From: Litoreibacter ascidiaceicola
GTDB taxonomy: Bacteria > Pseudomonadota > Alphaproteobacteria > Rhodobacterales > Rhodobacteraceae
Reading direction: 5' to 3'
Length of the DNA: 64,000 bases
Assembly (NCBI RefSeq): GCF_900129235.1
Contig: NZ_FQUV01000003.1
Span: 1 to 64,000 of the forward strand
A model generated the notes under the pieces. The model searched no databases. It was not told the DNA's origin and worked only from the letters and a program-made list of their open reading frames with translations. A program made the position numbers and the translations under genes. Of the stretch, positions 26,039 through 34,752 are shown one piece after another (position 1 is the first letter of the stretch; each line of letters begins with the position of its first letter).

Positions 26039-29000
26039 ATGCCAGTAAATACAGCTAACGGCGGTTCGGTGAGTGCAATAGATGCTTCCTCAGGGAGCTA
26101 TAGCGTTTCTGGTGGCCGCGTTTCCACGCTTAGCGTCGAAAACCAAGGCAGTGTCGCAAGCATTCGCATCGTCGAGCAGCCCGATCACGGTAACCTGACG
26201 GTGAACCCAGACAATACTCTGTCATTGGTCATGAGTATGGATCATGAGTACTCCGGCGCGTTGAACATCAGCTATGAAGTTACCTACAACGACGGTTCCT
26301 CCCAGACGTTCAATGACAATGTCACAGTCGCAACAACAACGCAGGCTGCAGGTTGGAACGACGGCGACATTTACATGCTGGAGACTGCGGCCAACGGCGA
26401 CCTGGTCGTTGAAACCGGCGACAATCACCGCGACATCCATGTTTCAGGCAGCGACATTGCGCTTAGCATTGAAGATATCGCGGCAATTGAAGGAGTTAGC
26501 CCCGGAGCCATTAACGGCGCTTGGTTGGCTGCACATCCGCAATACGGTGGTAGCCCTGATGCACCGCTCGATGCCGACGCTGCAATGATGCTGTGGGAAA
26601 CAGTGGCAGGCCAAGGCTCGGCGCCATCGTCCAACTGGTTGTTGTTCGAAAGCGGTTACGAATATGACCTCGGGAACACCTTTGACTTGCGCGGAACCAC
26701 TGGCGAGGATGAGTTGCACCCAGTGCACATCACGTCGTATGGCAATGGCGACAAGCCAGTCATCAACAGTGAAATCTTCGCATTTTCACAATCCGCAGAA
26801 AATGTAGTGATTAGCAATCTATCACTGCAAGAGGGTGCCTCGATTCTTGAGGCCGAGAACATTATCTTTAACAATGTGGACATCACCAACGATGGTTTTG
26901 GACTCATAGTTCAGGACTCGTTGAACTTTACCTTCCGCGATAGCTCCATCGTTGACGCGTATCATCTGACACCTCCTGAAGGAGGTGCTTTCTGGACCGG
27001 ATCAGAATTTGCCTCTGGGCTCTATGTAGCTGGAACGGATGGTATCTTAATCGAAGACTCCCTCTTTGATCACAACGGATGGGCGGACGACTATCGCGAT
27101 GATCTCTCGGCCGCCGGTGGCAAGCCACCAAACATGTTTAGCCATAACGTCTACATTGACGCAAACAATGCCGACGTAACATTCCGCGATAACATCACAA
27201 TGCAAGGCTCGGCTACGGGCGCGCAAGTGCGCAGTGGTGGCTTCATTGAGGACAACCTATTCCTCGACAATAACGTCGCAGCAAACTTCCACGGCGGAGA
27301 CAGCTTTGGAGCCGGGAACGTGGGGAACTTCTCGTTGTTCACTGACAATGTTATCACGTCTGCAGGGCACAAAGCTTCTAATTCAGCCTCTCAAGGCGCG
27401 TTGTCGTTCGGCGTAGATACCCGCGGAAATGAATCGGTTTTGCTAGACAACATAATCACTCATCTTGCTGACCCAAATAATCCAAACGAGACTGCGGCTA
27501 AAGACAACGGTCAAACTGCGCTGCACATCGAGAACGGAGCGTTCTACGATGATACAATCATTCACAATTGGTTGGGATCGGCCGGATATGGTACAACGGG
27601 TGTAAACACTGATGGTCTAAACACTAGCACCCTCAACGCCACTACAATTCAAAACTTCACCCAACAGCTTTTGGGCAATCCTAACGCCACGATCTCTGAT
27701 CTGGCTGACTATTTGCGAGCCCAATCAGCGCAAGACCTCGATGATGTGGTAGATGCCGATCTTATCATTTCCTACTTCCAGTCCGGCTTTGGCCTTTCGG
27801 TCGAAGGTCGGATCACCTCAGAGACGATTGATTTCGTCCCTGACGCGTTGGGAGATGGCATTCGCTGGGACAACCGGTTGAATTGGGAGACCGATGATCT
27901 GCCCGGTGCTGTTGCCGGTGATAGCGTCAATCTTGGCGGGAACTGGGTGAACTATGGTGGCACCACAATCATCGAGGATCTCGATTTTGGCGAAGGCGGC
28001 ACGCTGAATGTATCTCATGGGCGCCTCGACATCACCGATCACACTGCCGTAGGCGATGCTGGTGCACATTTGAACGTCAGTGCCGCAGGCCAGATATGGA
28101 TGGACGGCTATTCCGACCAAGACCGGCTCGATATCGATATTGATGGCGGTCGCTTTGTGAATACCGACGTGTTTGTCGGTAACGTGGATGTCGATATCAC
28201 TGATGGACAGGCCATTTTGGCCACCGATGGTGCCAATTTTGTCCTGCAATCAGGCAGTGAGCTTAATATTGTCGGTGACGAGGCCCGAGTGGGCTTTGAT
28301 GGCGATGAAGGTCGCACGGGTGTCCTTTCGCTTGAGGTGGGATCAGAGCTGCGCTTCACTGCCGAAGGTGGGCAGCTAGGTACTATAGAAGAATTCCGTT
28401 CAGGCGCTGAAGGTGACAACCCCAATATCCAAACCGGAGTGAATTTGGGCGATGGAACCTTGATCCTTGACCTAAACGGAATTGGGAACGGTAGCCTAAG
28501 TACCGAGCTTATCCGCGTAGATGAGGTAATCGGTGAGTTTGCTTCGGCAACTATCACAGGCCTCGCCGGAAATCGCGACACAGAGATCGTCATTGACTAT
28601 GAAACTGACACGGTCACGCTCAATGTTACCTCCGCAGGTTCTGGGACCGGTCAGAACACCGTGCGAACCATTGGTGATGAATCCGATGCGCGGGATAATT
28701 CCGATCTGTGGGCGGCCTTAACAAACGATCAAGGTGGTCAGAATCCGCAGCCTGATCCTGAACCACAGCCTGATCCTGAACCACAACCGGATCCTGAACC
28801 ACAACCGGATCCCGAACCACAGCCGGATCCCGAACCACAGCCCGATCCTGAACCACAGCCGGCGGTGGATACCGTCAGCTATGCTGGTGCTTCGGGCTAT
28901 GTCGGTGTGCGTCTCGACGGGGGCGCGACTTGGGGCGCTGCTGCAGGGGATGTACCGTTAACCTCAACTGTCGTGAACGTGATCGGGTCTTCTTTTGACG

Positions 29001-29704
29001 ATTCCGTATTCGGTAACTTGACTGCCAACCGCCTGGAAGGTGGGAAAGGCAATGACAGGCTCGACGGCGGGGCAGGTGATGACGATATCGACGGTGGAAC
29101 GGGTGCGGATGTTCTCATCGGAGGGGATGGCAACGATAGCATCCACGGTGGGTTAGGCGCGTTAAGCGGCAATGACAAAATTTATGCTGGAACGGGCGAC
29201 GACGAGGTCGACGGCGGTGATGGCAACGATGAAATCTACGGCCAAGACGGCAACGATAAGATTGTAGGTGGTTTTGGTGGGGACAGGCTGATTGGCCAAA
29301 ACGGTAACGATGTTCTGAGCGGTGGCGCGTGGGGCGACGTCATTTTTGGCGGCGCGGGTGACGACTTCATCAACGGCGGGTTCGGTCACGACCGTCTCAA
29401 TGGGGGTGCAGGCGCGGACGACTTCTATCATCTAGGTGTGCAGGGCCACGGTTCGGACTGGGTCCAGGACTACAGCGACACTGATGGCGACGTCTTCATA
29501 TTTGGGCAGTCAGGAGCCAATGCCGCCGACTTCCAGATCAACTTCGCCGAGACCGAAAACGCCGGCGAGGCAGGGACCGCGGAGGCCTTCGTGATCTACA
29601 AACCCACTGGCCAGATCATATGGGCGATTATCGATGGCGCGGCGTTGGACGAGATCAATCTGCAAATCAGCGGAAGCTCTGAGGTATTTGACCTGATGGC
29701 CTAA
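26039..29704 (+). CDS. Large secreted RTX protein with right-handed beta-helix region
   Basis: A 1221-residue acidic protein without an N-terminal signal peptide. Residues 1-100 look like a beta-sandwich adhesin-type module. Residues about 200-520 are a right-handed parallel beta-helix (repeated short beta rungs: NVVISNLSLQEGASILEAEN, IIFNNVDITNDGFGLIV, HNVYIDANNADVTFRDN), as in pectate lyase-like and C5-epimerase-like enzymes. Residues about 600-880 are a further beta-rich region. A P-D-P-E-P-Q linker spans about residues 905-940. The C-terminal 280 residues hold RTX calcium nonapeptides (GGKGNDRLDGGAGDDDI, GGDGNDEIYGQDGNDKIVGG). RTX repeats and a final hydrophobic tail indicate type I secretion. 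No T1SS genes are nearby. Polysaccharide binding or cleavage is possible, unproven. Confidence 0.8.
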   Translation: MPVNTANGGSVSAIDASSGSYSVSGGRVSTLSVENQGSVASIRIVEQPDHGNLTVNPDNTLSLVMSMDHEYSGALNISYEVTYNDGSSQTFNDNVTVATTTQAAGWNDGDIYMLETAANGDLVVETGDNHRDIHVSGSDIALSIEDIAAIEGVSPGAINGAWLAAHPQYGGSPDAPLDADAAMMLWETVAGQGSAPSSNWLLFESGYEYDLGNTFDLRGTTGEDELHPVHITSYGNGDKPVINSEIFAFSQSAENVVISNLSLQEGASILEAENIIFNNVDITNDGFGLIVQDSLNFTFRDSSIVDAYHLTPPEGGAFWTGSEFASGLYVAGTDGILIEDSLFDHNGWADDYRDDLSAAGGKPPNMFSHNVYIDANNADVTFRDNITMQGSATGAQVRSGGFIEDNLFLDNNVAANFHGGDSFGAGNVGNFSLFTDNVITSAGHKASNSASQGALSFGVDTRGNESVLLDNIITHLADPNNPNETAAKDNGQTALHIENGAFYDDTIIHNWLGSAGYGTTGVNTDGLNTSTLNATTIQNFTQQLLGNPNATISDLADYLRAQSAQDLDDVVDADLIISYFQSGFGLSVEGRITSETIDFVPDALGDGIRWDNRLNWETDDLPGAVAGDSVNLGGNWVNYGGTTIIEDLDFGEGGTLNVSHGRLDITDHTAVGDAGAHLNVSAAGQIWMDGYSDQDRLDIDIDGGRFVNTDVFVGNVDVDITDGQAILATDGANFVLQSGSELNIVGDEARVGFDGDEGRTGVLSLEVGSELRFTAEGGQLGTIEEFRSGAEGDNPNIQTGVNLGDGTLILDLNGIGNGSLSTELIRVDEVIGEFASATITGLAGNRDTEIVIDYETDTVTLNVTSAGSGTGQNTVRTIGDESDARDNSDLWAALTNDQGGQNPQPDPEPQPDPEPQPDPEPQPDPEPQPDPEPQPDPEPQPAVDTVSYAGASGYVGVRLDGGATWGAAAGDVPLTSTVVNVIGSSFDDSVFGNLTANRLEGGKGNDRLDGGAGDDDIDGGTGADVLIGGDGNDSIHGGLGALSGNDKIYAGTGDDEVDGGDGNDEIYGQDGNDKIVGGFGGDRLIGQNGNDVLSGGAWGDVIFGGAGDDFINGGFGHDRLNGGAGADDFYHLGVQGHGSDWVQDYSDTDGDVFIFGQSGANAADFQINFAETENAGEAGTAEAFVIYKPTGQIIWAIIDGAALDEINLQISGSSEVFDLMA
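28751..28858 (+). repeat. Six tandem 18-bp units encoding PDPEPQ
   Basis: Six consecutive 18-base units, the first CCTGATCCTGAACCACAG, vary only at a few synonymous positions and encode PDPEPQ each time. They form the stiff acidic-proline linker between the beta-rich part and the RTX part of the exoprotein. Such repeats change copy number easily by slippage without breaking the frame. Confidence 0.9.
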
Positions 29705-29824
29705 TTGCCAGTTGGGTAGTGCACGCGAAGGGGGCAAGCTACACGGTCAGGGACGGGGTCGTTGAGGTGCGATTGTGCGAGACATGCCACGGCACATTAA
29801 CGCGTCAAAAACTGGATCAACTGC

Positions 29825-29977
29825 GATAGAGCAGTTGTCATACGTATTGAGGCGTCACTGAAGGATTTTCCAGCCACTGAGAATGGGCCTCGCACACGGA
29901 TCGCCGACTATGCTTCGTTTAACACGCTAAGAGCGAAAGCGTTGACCAAGCGGCTCTGGCTGAATAGCTCGGCTTGA
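29825..29977 (+). other. Open frame remnant without start, between RTX gene and xyl operon
   Basis: A 50-codon open frame ends in TGA at 29975-29977 and reads like coding sequence (VVIRIEASLKDFPATENGPR, YASFNTLRAKALTKRLWL). It has no start codon and no recognised family. It is probably the decayed 3' end of a lost gene. The rest of 29705-29980 holds nothing I can support. Confidence 0.3.
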
Positions 29978-29980
29978 GGT

Positions 29981-30745
29981 TCAAGCAGCTTTCTTCGGGT
30001 TTTTGCCCATAATGATCATCGACAAAATGTCATCTTCGGTGACATCTTCGACACGCTCATTTCCGATCAATTTCCCATTTTTCATCACCGCGACACGGTC
30101 GCAAAGGTCCATCATTTCGCGGGTGTCATGGCTGATCAAGAATATACCGAGCCCTTGGCTTTTTAGTTCTTTGATCAGGTCAGCAACCATTTCCGTTTCA
30201 TGCACGCCCAATGCGGCGGTCGGCTCATCCATGATCAGGATACGCGCGTTGAAGTAGACGGCGCGGGCAATCGCTACGGATTGCCGTTGACCGCCAGAAA
30301 GCGCACTCACAGGCTCTTTGAATTTCTTGAAGTTAGGGTTGAGCCGCGCCATGATCTTGCGGGTTTCAGCCTCCATTCGCGCATCATCCAAAAAGCCAAG
30401 TGGAGTGGTCAATTCGCGGCCTAGGAATAGGTTGCTGGCAGCGTCGAGATTGTCGGCCAGAGCCAGCGTTTGGTAAATCGTTTCGATATTCAACTCGCGG
30501 CTGTCGATGGGGCTTTCGATATTGGCCTTTTTCCCATCAATCCAGAACTCGCCGCTGTCCGCCTGATAGGCGCCCGACAGGCATTTGATCAGTGTCGATT
30601 TGCCCGCGCCATTGTGGCCCAAGAGACCGACGACTTCGCCCGGATATAGATCCAACGACACGCCATCAACCGCGTGAATGCCACCGAAAGCAATCGAGAT
30701 ATCGCGCATTTCGACAAGTGGGGTTCCAGTTCGTTCAGTGCTCAT
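29981..30745 (-). CDS. xylG: Xylose-type ABC transporter ATP-binding protein
   Basis: ATPase of a carbohydrate importer of the CUT2 family. It has 254 residues and a single ATPase domain; classical XylG/RbsA has two, but a short one-domain form is common in alphaproteobacteria. Walker A GLLGHNGAGKSTLIKCLSG near residue 38, signature ALSGGQRQSVAIARA, Walker B ILIMDEPTAALG, and the H-loop LISHDTREMM are all intact. It is the last gene of the minus-strand xylF-xylH-xylG order and lies 11 bases after the permease gene. The substrate is inferred from the binding protein. Confidence 0.85.
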   Translation of the reverse strand: MSTERTGTPLVEMRDISIAFGGIHAVDGVSLDLYPGEVVGLLGHNGAGKSTLIKCLSGAYQADSGEFWIDGKKANIESPIDSRELNIETIYQTLALADNLDAASNLFLGRELTTPLGFLDDARMEAETRKIMARLNPNFKKFKEPVSALSGGQRQSVAIARAVYFNARILIMDEPTAALGVHETEMVADLIKELKSQGLGIFLISHDTREMMDLCDRVAVMKNGKLIGNERVEDVTEDDILSMIIMGKNPKKAA

Positions 30746-30756
30746 ACCCGTGACCC

Positions 30757-32079
30757 TTATTTGGCTTTTTTGCGATAAAGATTATCAAGATAGACGGCGA
30801 AGACGAGGACGGAGCCCACGACGATTTGCTGGACGGAAGTATCGAACCCGATCAGCACCATGCCGGACTGTAGCGATTGCATGACCAGCGCGCCCAGTAT
30901 TGCGCCGTAGATCGTGCCAACACCGCCTGCGAGTGATGTGCCGCCGATGACGGCAGCCGCGATGACGTAAAGTTCGTCCAGCAATCCTAGTGCGTTGGTG
31001 GCCGAGTTCAGACGGGCGGATGCCACAACGGCAGCCAAACCAGCAAGCGCACCCATCAAGGCGAAGATTTTGAGCGTCATCCATTTGACGTTGATACCAG
31101 CAAGGGCTGCGGCTTCAGGGTTCCCGCCGATGGCGAAGACATTGCGTCCGAACCGTGTGCGATTAACTAAAATTGTCATTAGAATGCCGACGGTGAAAAG
31201 AATTAGGACCGGTATGGCAAAGCCGTGACTAATGAACATTCCCTCTTCTGGGACAGTAATGTTATTCGCGGCGGCGTATTGTTTGATAATGCCTTTGGGC
31301 CAAGGGTAGGCATTCACCAAAAATACCGCGCCAACGACCAAGCTGCACGCCAAACCACCTACGGTTACCTCGCCCCAGATTGGTCGCAGGGGAAAGCCGT
31401 GTGCCATGCGGCTGCGACGACCTGAGATGAGCATCCAGATGATCGCGACACAGGCCAGAGCACCAACGATCCAACTTCCTGTAGCGCCGATGGTACCATA
31501 AGGGCCGCCACCAAGGAGTTGGAACGTAGAGTCTACCGGAGAAATTGTTTTGCCGTTGTTCGACAGGAAGGCCGCGCCGCGCCAAACGAGCAAACCGCCC
31601 AGTGTGACGATAAAGGCAGGGATGCCGCGATAGGCGATCAACCAGCCGTGGAAGGCCCCGATCATTGCGCCGACGAGTATTCCGGTTACCGCAGTGATGA
31701 TCCAGATGAACGGATTTCCAAGGCCCAAATATTGCGGCAGGAACTCAACCTGAAGCAGCCCCATCGTCATGCCGGTCACGCCAACCAAGGCACCAACGGA
31801 AAGGTCGATGTTACGTGTGACGATCACCAGAACCATTCCGGTTGCCATGATCCCGATGGAGGACGTCTGCACCGACAAATTCCACAGATTGCGCGGCGTT
31901 AGCATCGCGCCATAGCCGTTGATAATCGCGCCATAGAAATGAAAGCCAAGCCAGATCAGGGCTAATGCGCCGAACATCCCCAACAGGCGGGTATCGAGCT
32001 CGGTGCCTTTTAGAAACTTGGCGATCAAGCTCGGGCTGTCGGACTTGGATGTGGTCAGGGTCTCGGTTGAGTCGGTCAT
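30757..32079 (-). CDS. xylH: Xylose-type ABC transporter permease
   Basis: Inner-membrane permease of a CUT2 sugar importer (BPD_transp_2). I chose the ATG at 32079 (MTDSTETLTTSKSD), giving 440 residues; the frame opens earlier at 32130. About ten or more hydrophobic helices are visible, with the family segments TRNIDLSVGALVGVTGM, GIPAFIVTLGGLLVWRG, and AAVVASARLNSATNALG followed by VIGGTSLAGGVGTIYGA. It follows xylF after 160 bases that contain a perfect hairpin. Length and order match XylH. Confidence 0.88.
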   Translation of the reverse strand: MTDSTETLTTSKSDSPSLIAKFLKGTELDTRLLGMFGALALIWLGFHFYGAIINGYGAMLTPRNLWNLSVQTSSIGIMATGMVLVIVTRNIDLSVGALVGVTGMTMGLLQVEFLPQYLGLGNPFIWIITAVTGILVGAMIGAFHGWLIAYRGIPAFIVTLGGLLVWRGAAFLSNNGKTISPVDSTFQLLGGGPYGTIGATGSWIVGALACVAIIWMLISGRRSRMAHGFPLRPIWGEVTVGGLACSLVVGAVFLVNAYPWPKGIIKQYAAANNITVPEEGMFISHGFAIPVLILFTVGILMTILVNRTRFGRNVFAIGGNPEAAALAGINVKWMTLKIFALMGALAGLAAVVASARLNSATNALGLLDELYVIAAAVIGGTSLAGGVGTIYGAILGALVMQSLQSGMVLIGFDTSVQQIVVGSVLVFAVYLDNLYRKKAK

Positions 32080-32197
32080 ACGATGTCCCAGCTTGAGAAT
32101 GGCTTTGATGCAAATCGACTTGGAGGCCAATCCGGATTCGAAAGTGTGGGGAGCAGTGGCTGGCCGGGCGGTCGCAAATTATTGGCCGAAAGGGTGT

Positions 32198-32223
32198 CGG
32201 CGCCGAGATGTTCCCCGGCGCCG
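32198..32223. terminator. Hairpin in the xylF-xylH gap
   Basis: Two identical self-complementary 8-mers CGGCGCCG flank a 10-base spacer, giving a strong GC stem. No T run follows on the minus strand. Located just after the binding-protein gene, it fits a partial terminator or 3' RNA stabiliser that raises xylF product over the membrane subunits. Confidence 0.6.
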
Positions 32224-32239
32224 ATCAATCAAAATTTGA

Positions 32240-33265
32240 CTATTCGCAGCCTGCGACGCCGTCGATCGCACCTTCACAAGCCTGCTCTTTCGAGATGTGG
32301 CCTGCTTCAATTGCAACGTTCAGGTTGTCGCGGGTCAAAGGTGTCGGCTCCAACAGGATCGCGTTGATCGGAGTGCCTTTTTCACCGTCAGAGAAGATGC
32401 CGGCACCTTCAATGTCTGCCATCGCAGTACCGGAGGCCAGTGCAGAAGCGATTTCACCAGCTGCCTTGCCCAAGGCACGTGCGTCCTTCCAGACCGACAC
32501 AGTTTGCGAGCCGCGTGCAACACGGTTGATTGCGGCCAGGTCGCCGTCTTGCCCACCGACAGGGATCACGAGACCCTGCGCGCCAAGTGCTGCGACAACA
32601 CCACCGGCCATACCGTCATTTTCCGACAGAACAGCGTCTACGTTGTTGTCGTTGGCCGTCAGGATTTGCTCCATATTCTTCTGAGCATTCTCGGGCTTCC
32701 AGCTATCGGAGAAAGCCTCGCCAACGATCTTGATTTTGCCAGCTTCGACGTCTGCGCCGATCACTTCCATCATGCCTTGCAGCAAGAATGCAGCGTTCGG
32801 ATCGCCAGGGTCGCCTTTGATGATGGCGTAGTTGCCTTCTGGCTGAACAGCGACAACCGACTTCGCGATGATGCGGCCAACACCAACGTTATCGAATGTC
32901 AGGTAGAAGGTGCGGTCGTCTTCGATCAATCGGTCATAGCCGATAACCGGGATGCCTTCGTTGGCGGCGGCGTCGATTGCAGGGCCGATCGCGTCTTTGT
33001 CCCAAGCATTGATGATCAGCGCATCAACGCCTTGGCTCATCAGAGCTTCGATGTCTGTCAGCTGCTTGGCAGAAGAAGATTGAGCGTCGGCGGATACGTA
33101 GGTGTTGCCGTTGGCTTCGATGGCAGAAACCATCGCGGCTTCGTCAATTTTCCAGCGCTCTTCTTGAAAGCTGGCCCAAGATACGCCAATGCGAAGGCCC
33201 TCGGCGAAGGCGGCAGAGCTAAAACCGACTGTCGCAATGACGGCGGCTGCAATAATTTTTTTCAT
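32240..33265 (-). CDS. xylF: Xylose-type periplasmic sugar-binding protein
   Basis: Periplasmic binding protein of the CUT2 importer (Peripla_BP_4). I chose the ATG at 33265, with GGGAGGAC seven bases upstream, giving 341 residues and a clean signal peptide (MKKIIAAAVIATVGFSSAAF, cut after AFA). The body is close in layout to XylF: LRIGVSWASFQEERW, GVDALIINAWDKDAIGPAID, GIPVIGYDRLI, FDNVGVG, GDPGDPNA, SENDGMAGGVVAAL and GQDGDLAAINRVARG. First gene of the transcript. D-xylose is the most likely ligand, though other aldopentoses or hexoses are possible. Confidence 0.85.
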   Translation of the reverse strand: MKKIIAAAVIATVGFSSAAFAEGLRIGVSWASFQEERWKIDEAAMVSAIEANGNTYVSADAQSSSAKQLTDIEALMSQGVDALIINAWDKDAIGPAIDAAANEGIPVIGYDRLIEDDRTFYLTFDNVGVGRIIAKSVVAVQPEGNYAIIKGDPGDPNAAFLLQGMMEVIGADVEAGKIKIVGEAFSDSWKPENAQKNMEQILTANDNNVDAVLSENDGMAGGVVAALGAQGLVIPVGGQDGDLAAINRVARGSQTVSVWKDARALGKAAGEIASALASGTAMADIEGAGIFSDGEKGTPINAILLEPTPLTRDNLNVAIEAGHISKEQACEGAIDGVAGCE

Positions 33266-33489
33266 GGTGTCCTCCCAGACAGTTATCCCCCCCTGCCTCA
33301 AGCAGCGGGCACGGCCCTTACATCCGTTCCAGCAATAAAAGCTGACTCGGCAGCATGAGTCAAATTAAATTTAAGGACTGAAGTAAATATTATTGCCACA
33401 CGGCAAATTATCATGCTTCATGTTTGCAGGATGCTGTAAATTCAGAAATGAGGTCGAATTATGCAGCGATTTATTTTAGGCTTTAAAGT
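33266..33489. promoter_or_regulatory. Divergent promoter region between xylF and ROK regulator
   Basis: A 224-base gap between divergent units, with an AT-rich centre (AAATTAAATTTAAGG at about 33362-33376 and AAATATTATTG at about 33386-33396). ROK regulators usually bind here and control both sides. I do not see a single clear operator dyad. Confidence 0.45.
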
Positions 33490-34752
33490 ATGTCGAAAGC
33501 ACTCATGAGCGAAGCACAAGCCAAAGCCGCTGCACCTGGTTGCGGGCCTATTTTGCCTGATCACAATGATCAATCAAGATCTTTGCGAAAGCAAGTTTTT
33601 GAGCATGTGCGCGCACATGGAACGGCTGCGCGGGCTGACACGGCGCGGGCCTTGTCTATCAGCGCGGGGTCGGTCACGGGTATTGCAGCTGAATTGATAA
33701 CTGATGGATTTTTGCAAGAAGTTGAAGATGTTGCGCGGCAAGGGGCAAGCCGTGGGCGGCCACCTGTTGCCCTTGCGGTTGTTGCGGACAGTTTTCACGT
33801 CATCGGGATAAACATTTCCGACAGGGTGCATTCGGCTGTCCTGACCGACTCGGTTGGATGCATACTTGCCGAAGTGACAGCTACCGCAGATCAACAACGC
33901 CGGTCGGTTGCAGAACTCGTCACAGAAGTTGCACCGCTGATTGCTCAACTGCTCGACGACGCAGGCAAGACCGAATCCGAAATTGCAGCCATCGGTATCG
34001 GTATTTCCGGAATGGTGGACAACAACACTGGGGTGGTCAAATGGTCTCCGTTGTTGACCGAAGCAAATGCAGAGCTGGGATCTGCTTTCGCAGCGCTTAC
34101 CAATTGTCCGGTCTTTGTGGATAATGACGCCAACATCGTCACCCTGGCAGAACTTTGGTTTGGGGACGGACGGGCCAAATCCGACTTTGCGGTCGTTACG
34201 GTAGAGCATGGCGTCGGGATGGGGCTTGTCCTGAACAATAGGCTATTCCGCGGGGCACGTGGCATGGGGCTGGAGCTTGGTCACACCAAGGTTCAACTCG
34301 ACGGCGCGTTGTGTCGCTGCGGCCAGCGGGGATGCTTGGAAGCCTATCTCGCTGATTATGCTCTTACCCGCGAAGCCGCGACGGCGTTGGGGGTGACCAC
34401 TTTGCAACGTACGAATGTTTCGCTTGAGGTTCTCTTCGCCGAAGCCAAGGCCGGCAACCGCGCAGCAAAGGCGATTTTTGATCGGGCAGCGCGATATCTT
34501 TCGCTGGGTCTTGCGAATGTCGTTCAGCTCTTCGACCCCGGGCTGATTATTCTATCCGGGGAGCGGATGCGATATGACTACCTTTATGCCGATGACATGT
34601 TGTCCGAGGTACATAAGCTGACGCTCCATCCCGGGGATAATCCCTGTGAAATCGCGACCCATGCTTGGGGTGGTTTGGTGTGGGCAAAAGGGGCAACTGC
34701 TCTTGCTTTGACCGCGGCCACAGACAGTCTTGTTGGCGTGAGCACCCCATGA
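33490..34752 (+). CDS. ROK-family transcriptional regulator (XylR/NagC type)
   Basis: 420 residues. The N-terminal winged HTH (residues about 35-80: RADTARALSISAGSVTGIAA) is followed by a ROK sugar-kinase-like domain with GIGISGMVDNNTG and FVDNDANIVTLAELWFGDGR, and with the ROK zinc motif GHTKV...CRCGQRGCLEAY. The HTH plus ROK architecture marks a repressor and not a kinase. It is divergent from xylFHG, so it very likely represses that operon and is relieved by the sugar. The first ATG (33490) lacks a good ribosome site; a second ATG lies at 33514. The stop overlaps the next gene (ATGA). Confidence 0.88.
   Translation: MSKALMSEAQAKAAAPGCGPILPDHNDQSRSLRKQVFEHVRAHGTAARADTARALSISAGSVTGIAAELITDGFLQEVEDVARQGASRGRPPVALAVVADSFHVIGINISDRVHSAVLTDSVGCILAEVTATADQQRRSVAELVTEVAPLIAQLLDDAGKTESEIAAIGIGISGMVDNNTGVVKWSPLLTEANAELGSAFAALTNCPVFVDNDANIVTLAELWFGDGRAKSDFAVVTVEHGVGMGLVLNNRLFRGARGMGLELGHTKVQLDGALCRCGQRGCLEAYLADYALTREAATALGVTTLQRTNVSLEVLFAEAKAGNRAAKAIFDRAARYLSLGLANVVQLFDPGLIILSGERMRYDYLYADDMLSEVHKLTLHPGDNPCEIATHAWGGLVWAKGATALALTAATDSLVGVSTP

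Noticed and set aside
25665-26039. Minus-strand 124-codon frame upstream of the RTX gene
   Set aside because: Partly antisense to the IS3 orfA fragment, no family resemblance, and it covers the region where the RTX promoter must lie.
28751-28858. Tandem repeat read as a possible CRISPR-like array
   Set aside because: The 18-base units are contiguous without spacers, in frame, and encode a PDPEPQ linker.
32297-33358. Plus-strand open frame of 353 codons
   Set aside because: Antisense to xylF over its full length; the xylF product has a signal peptide and clear family motifs, while this one has none.
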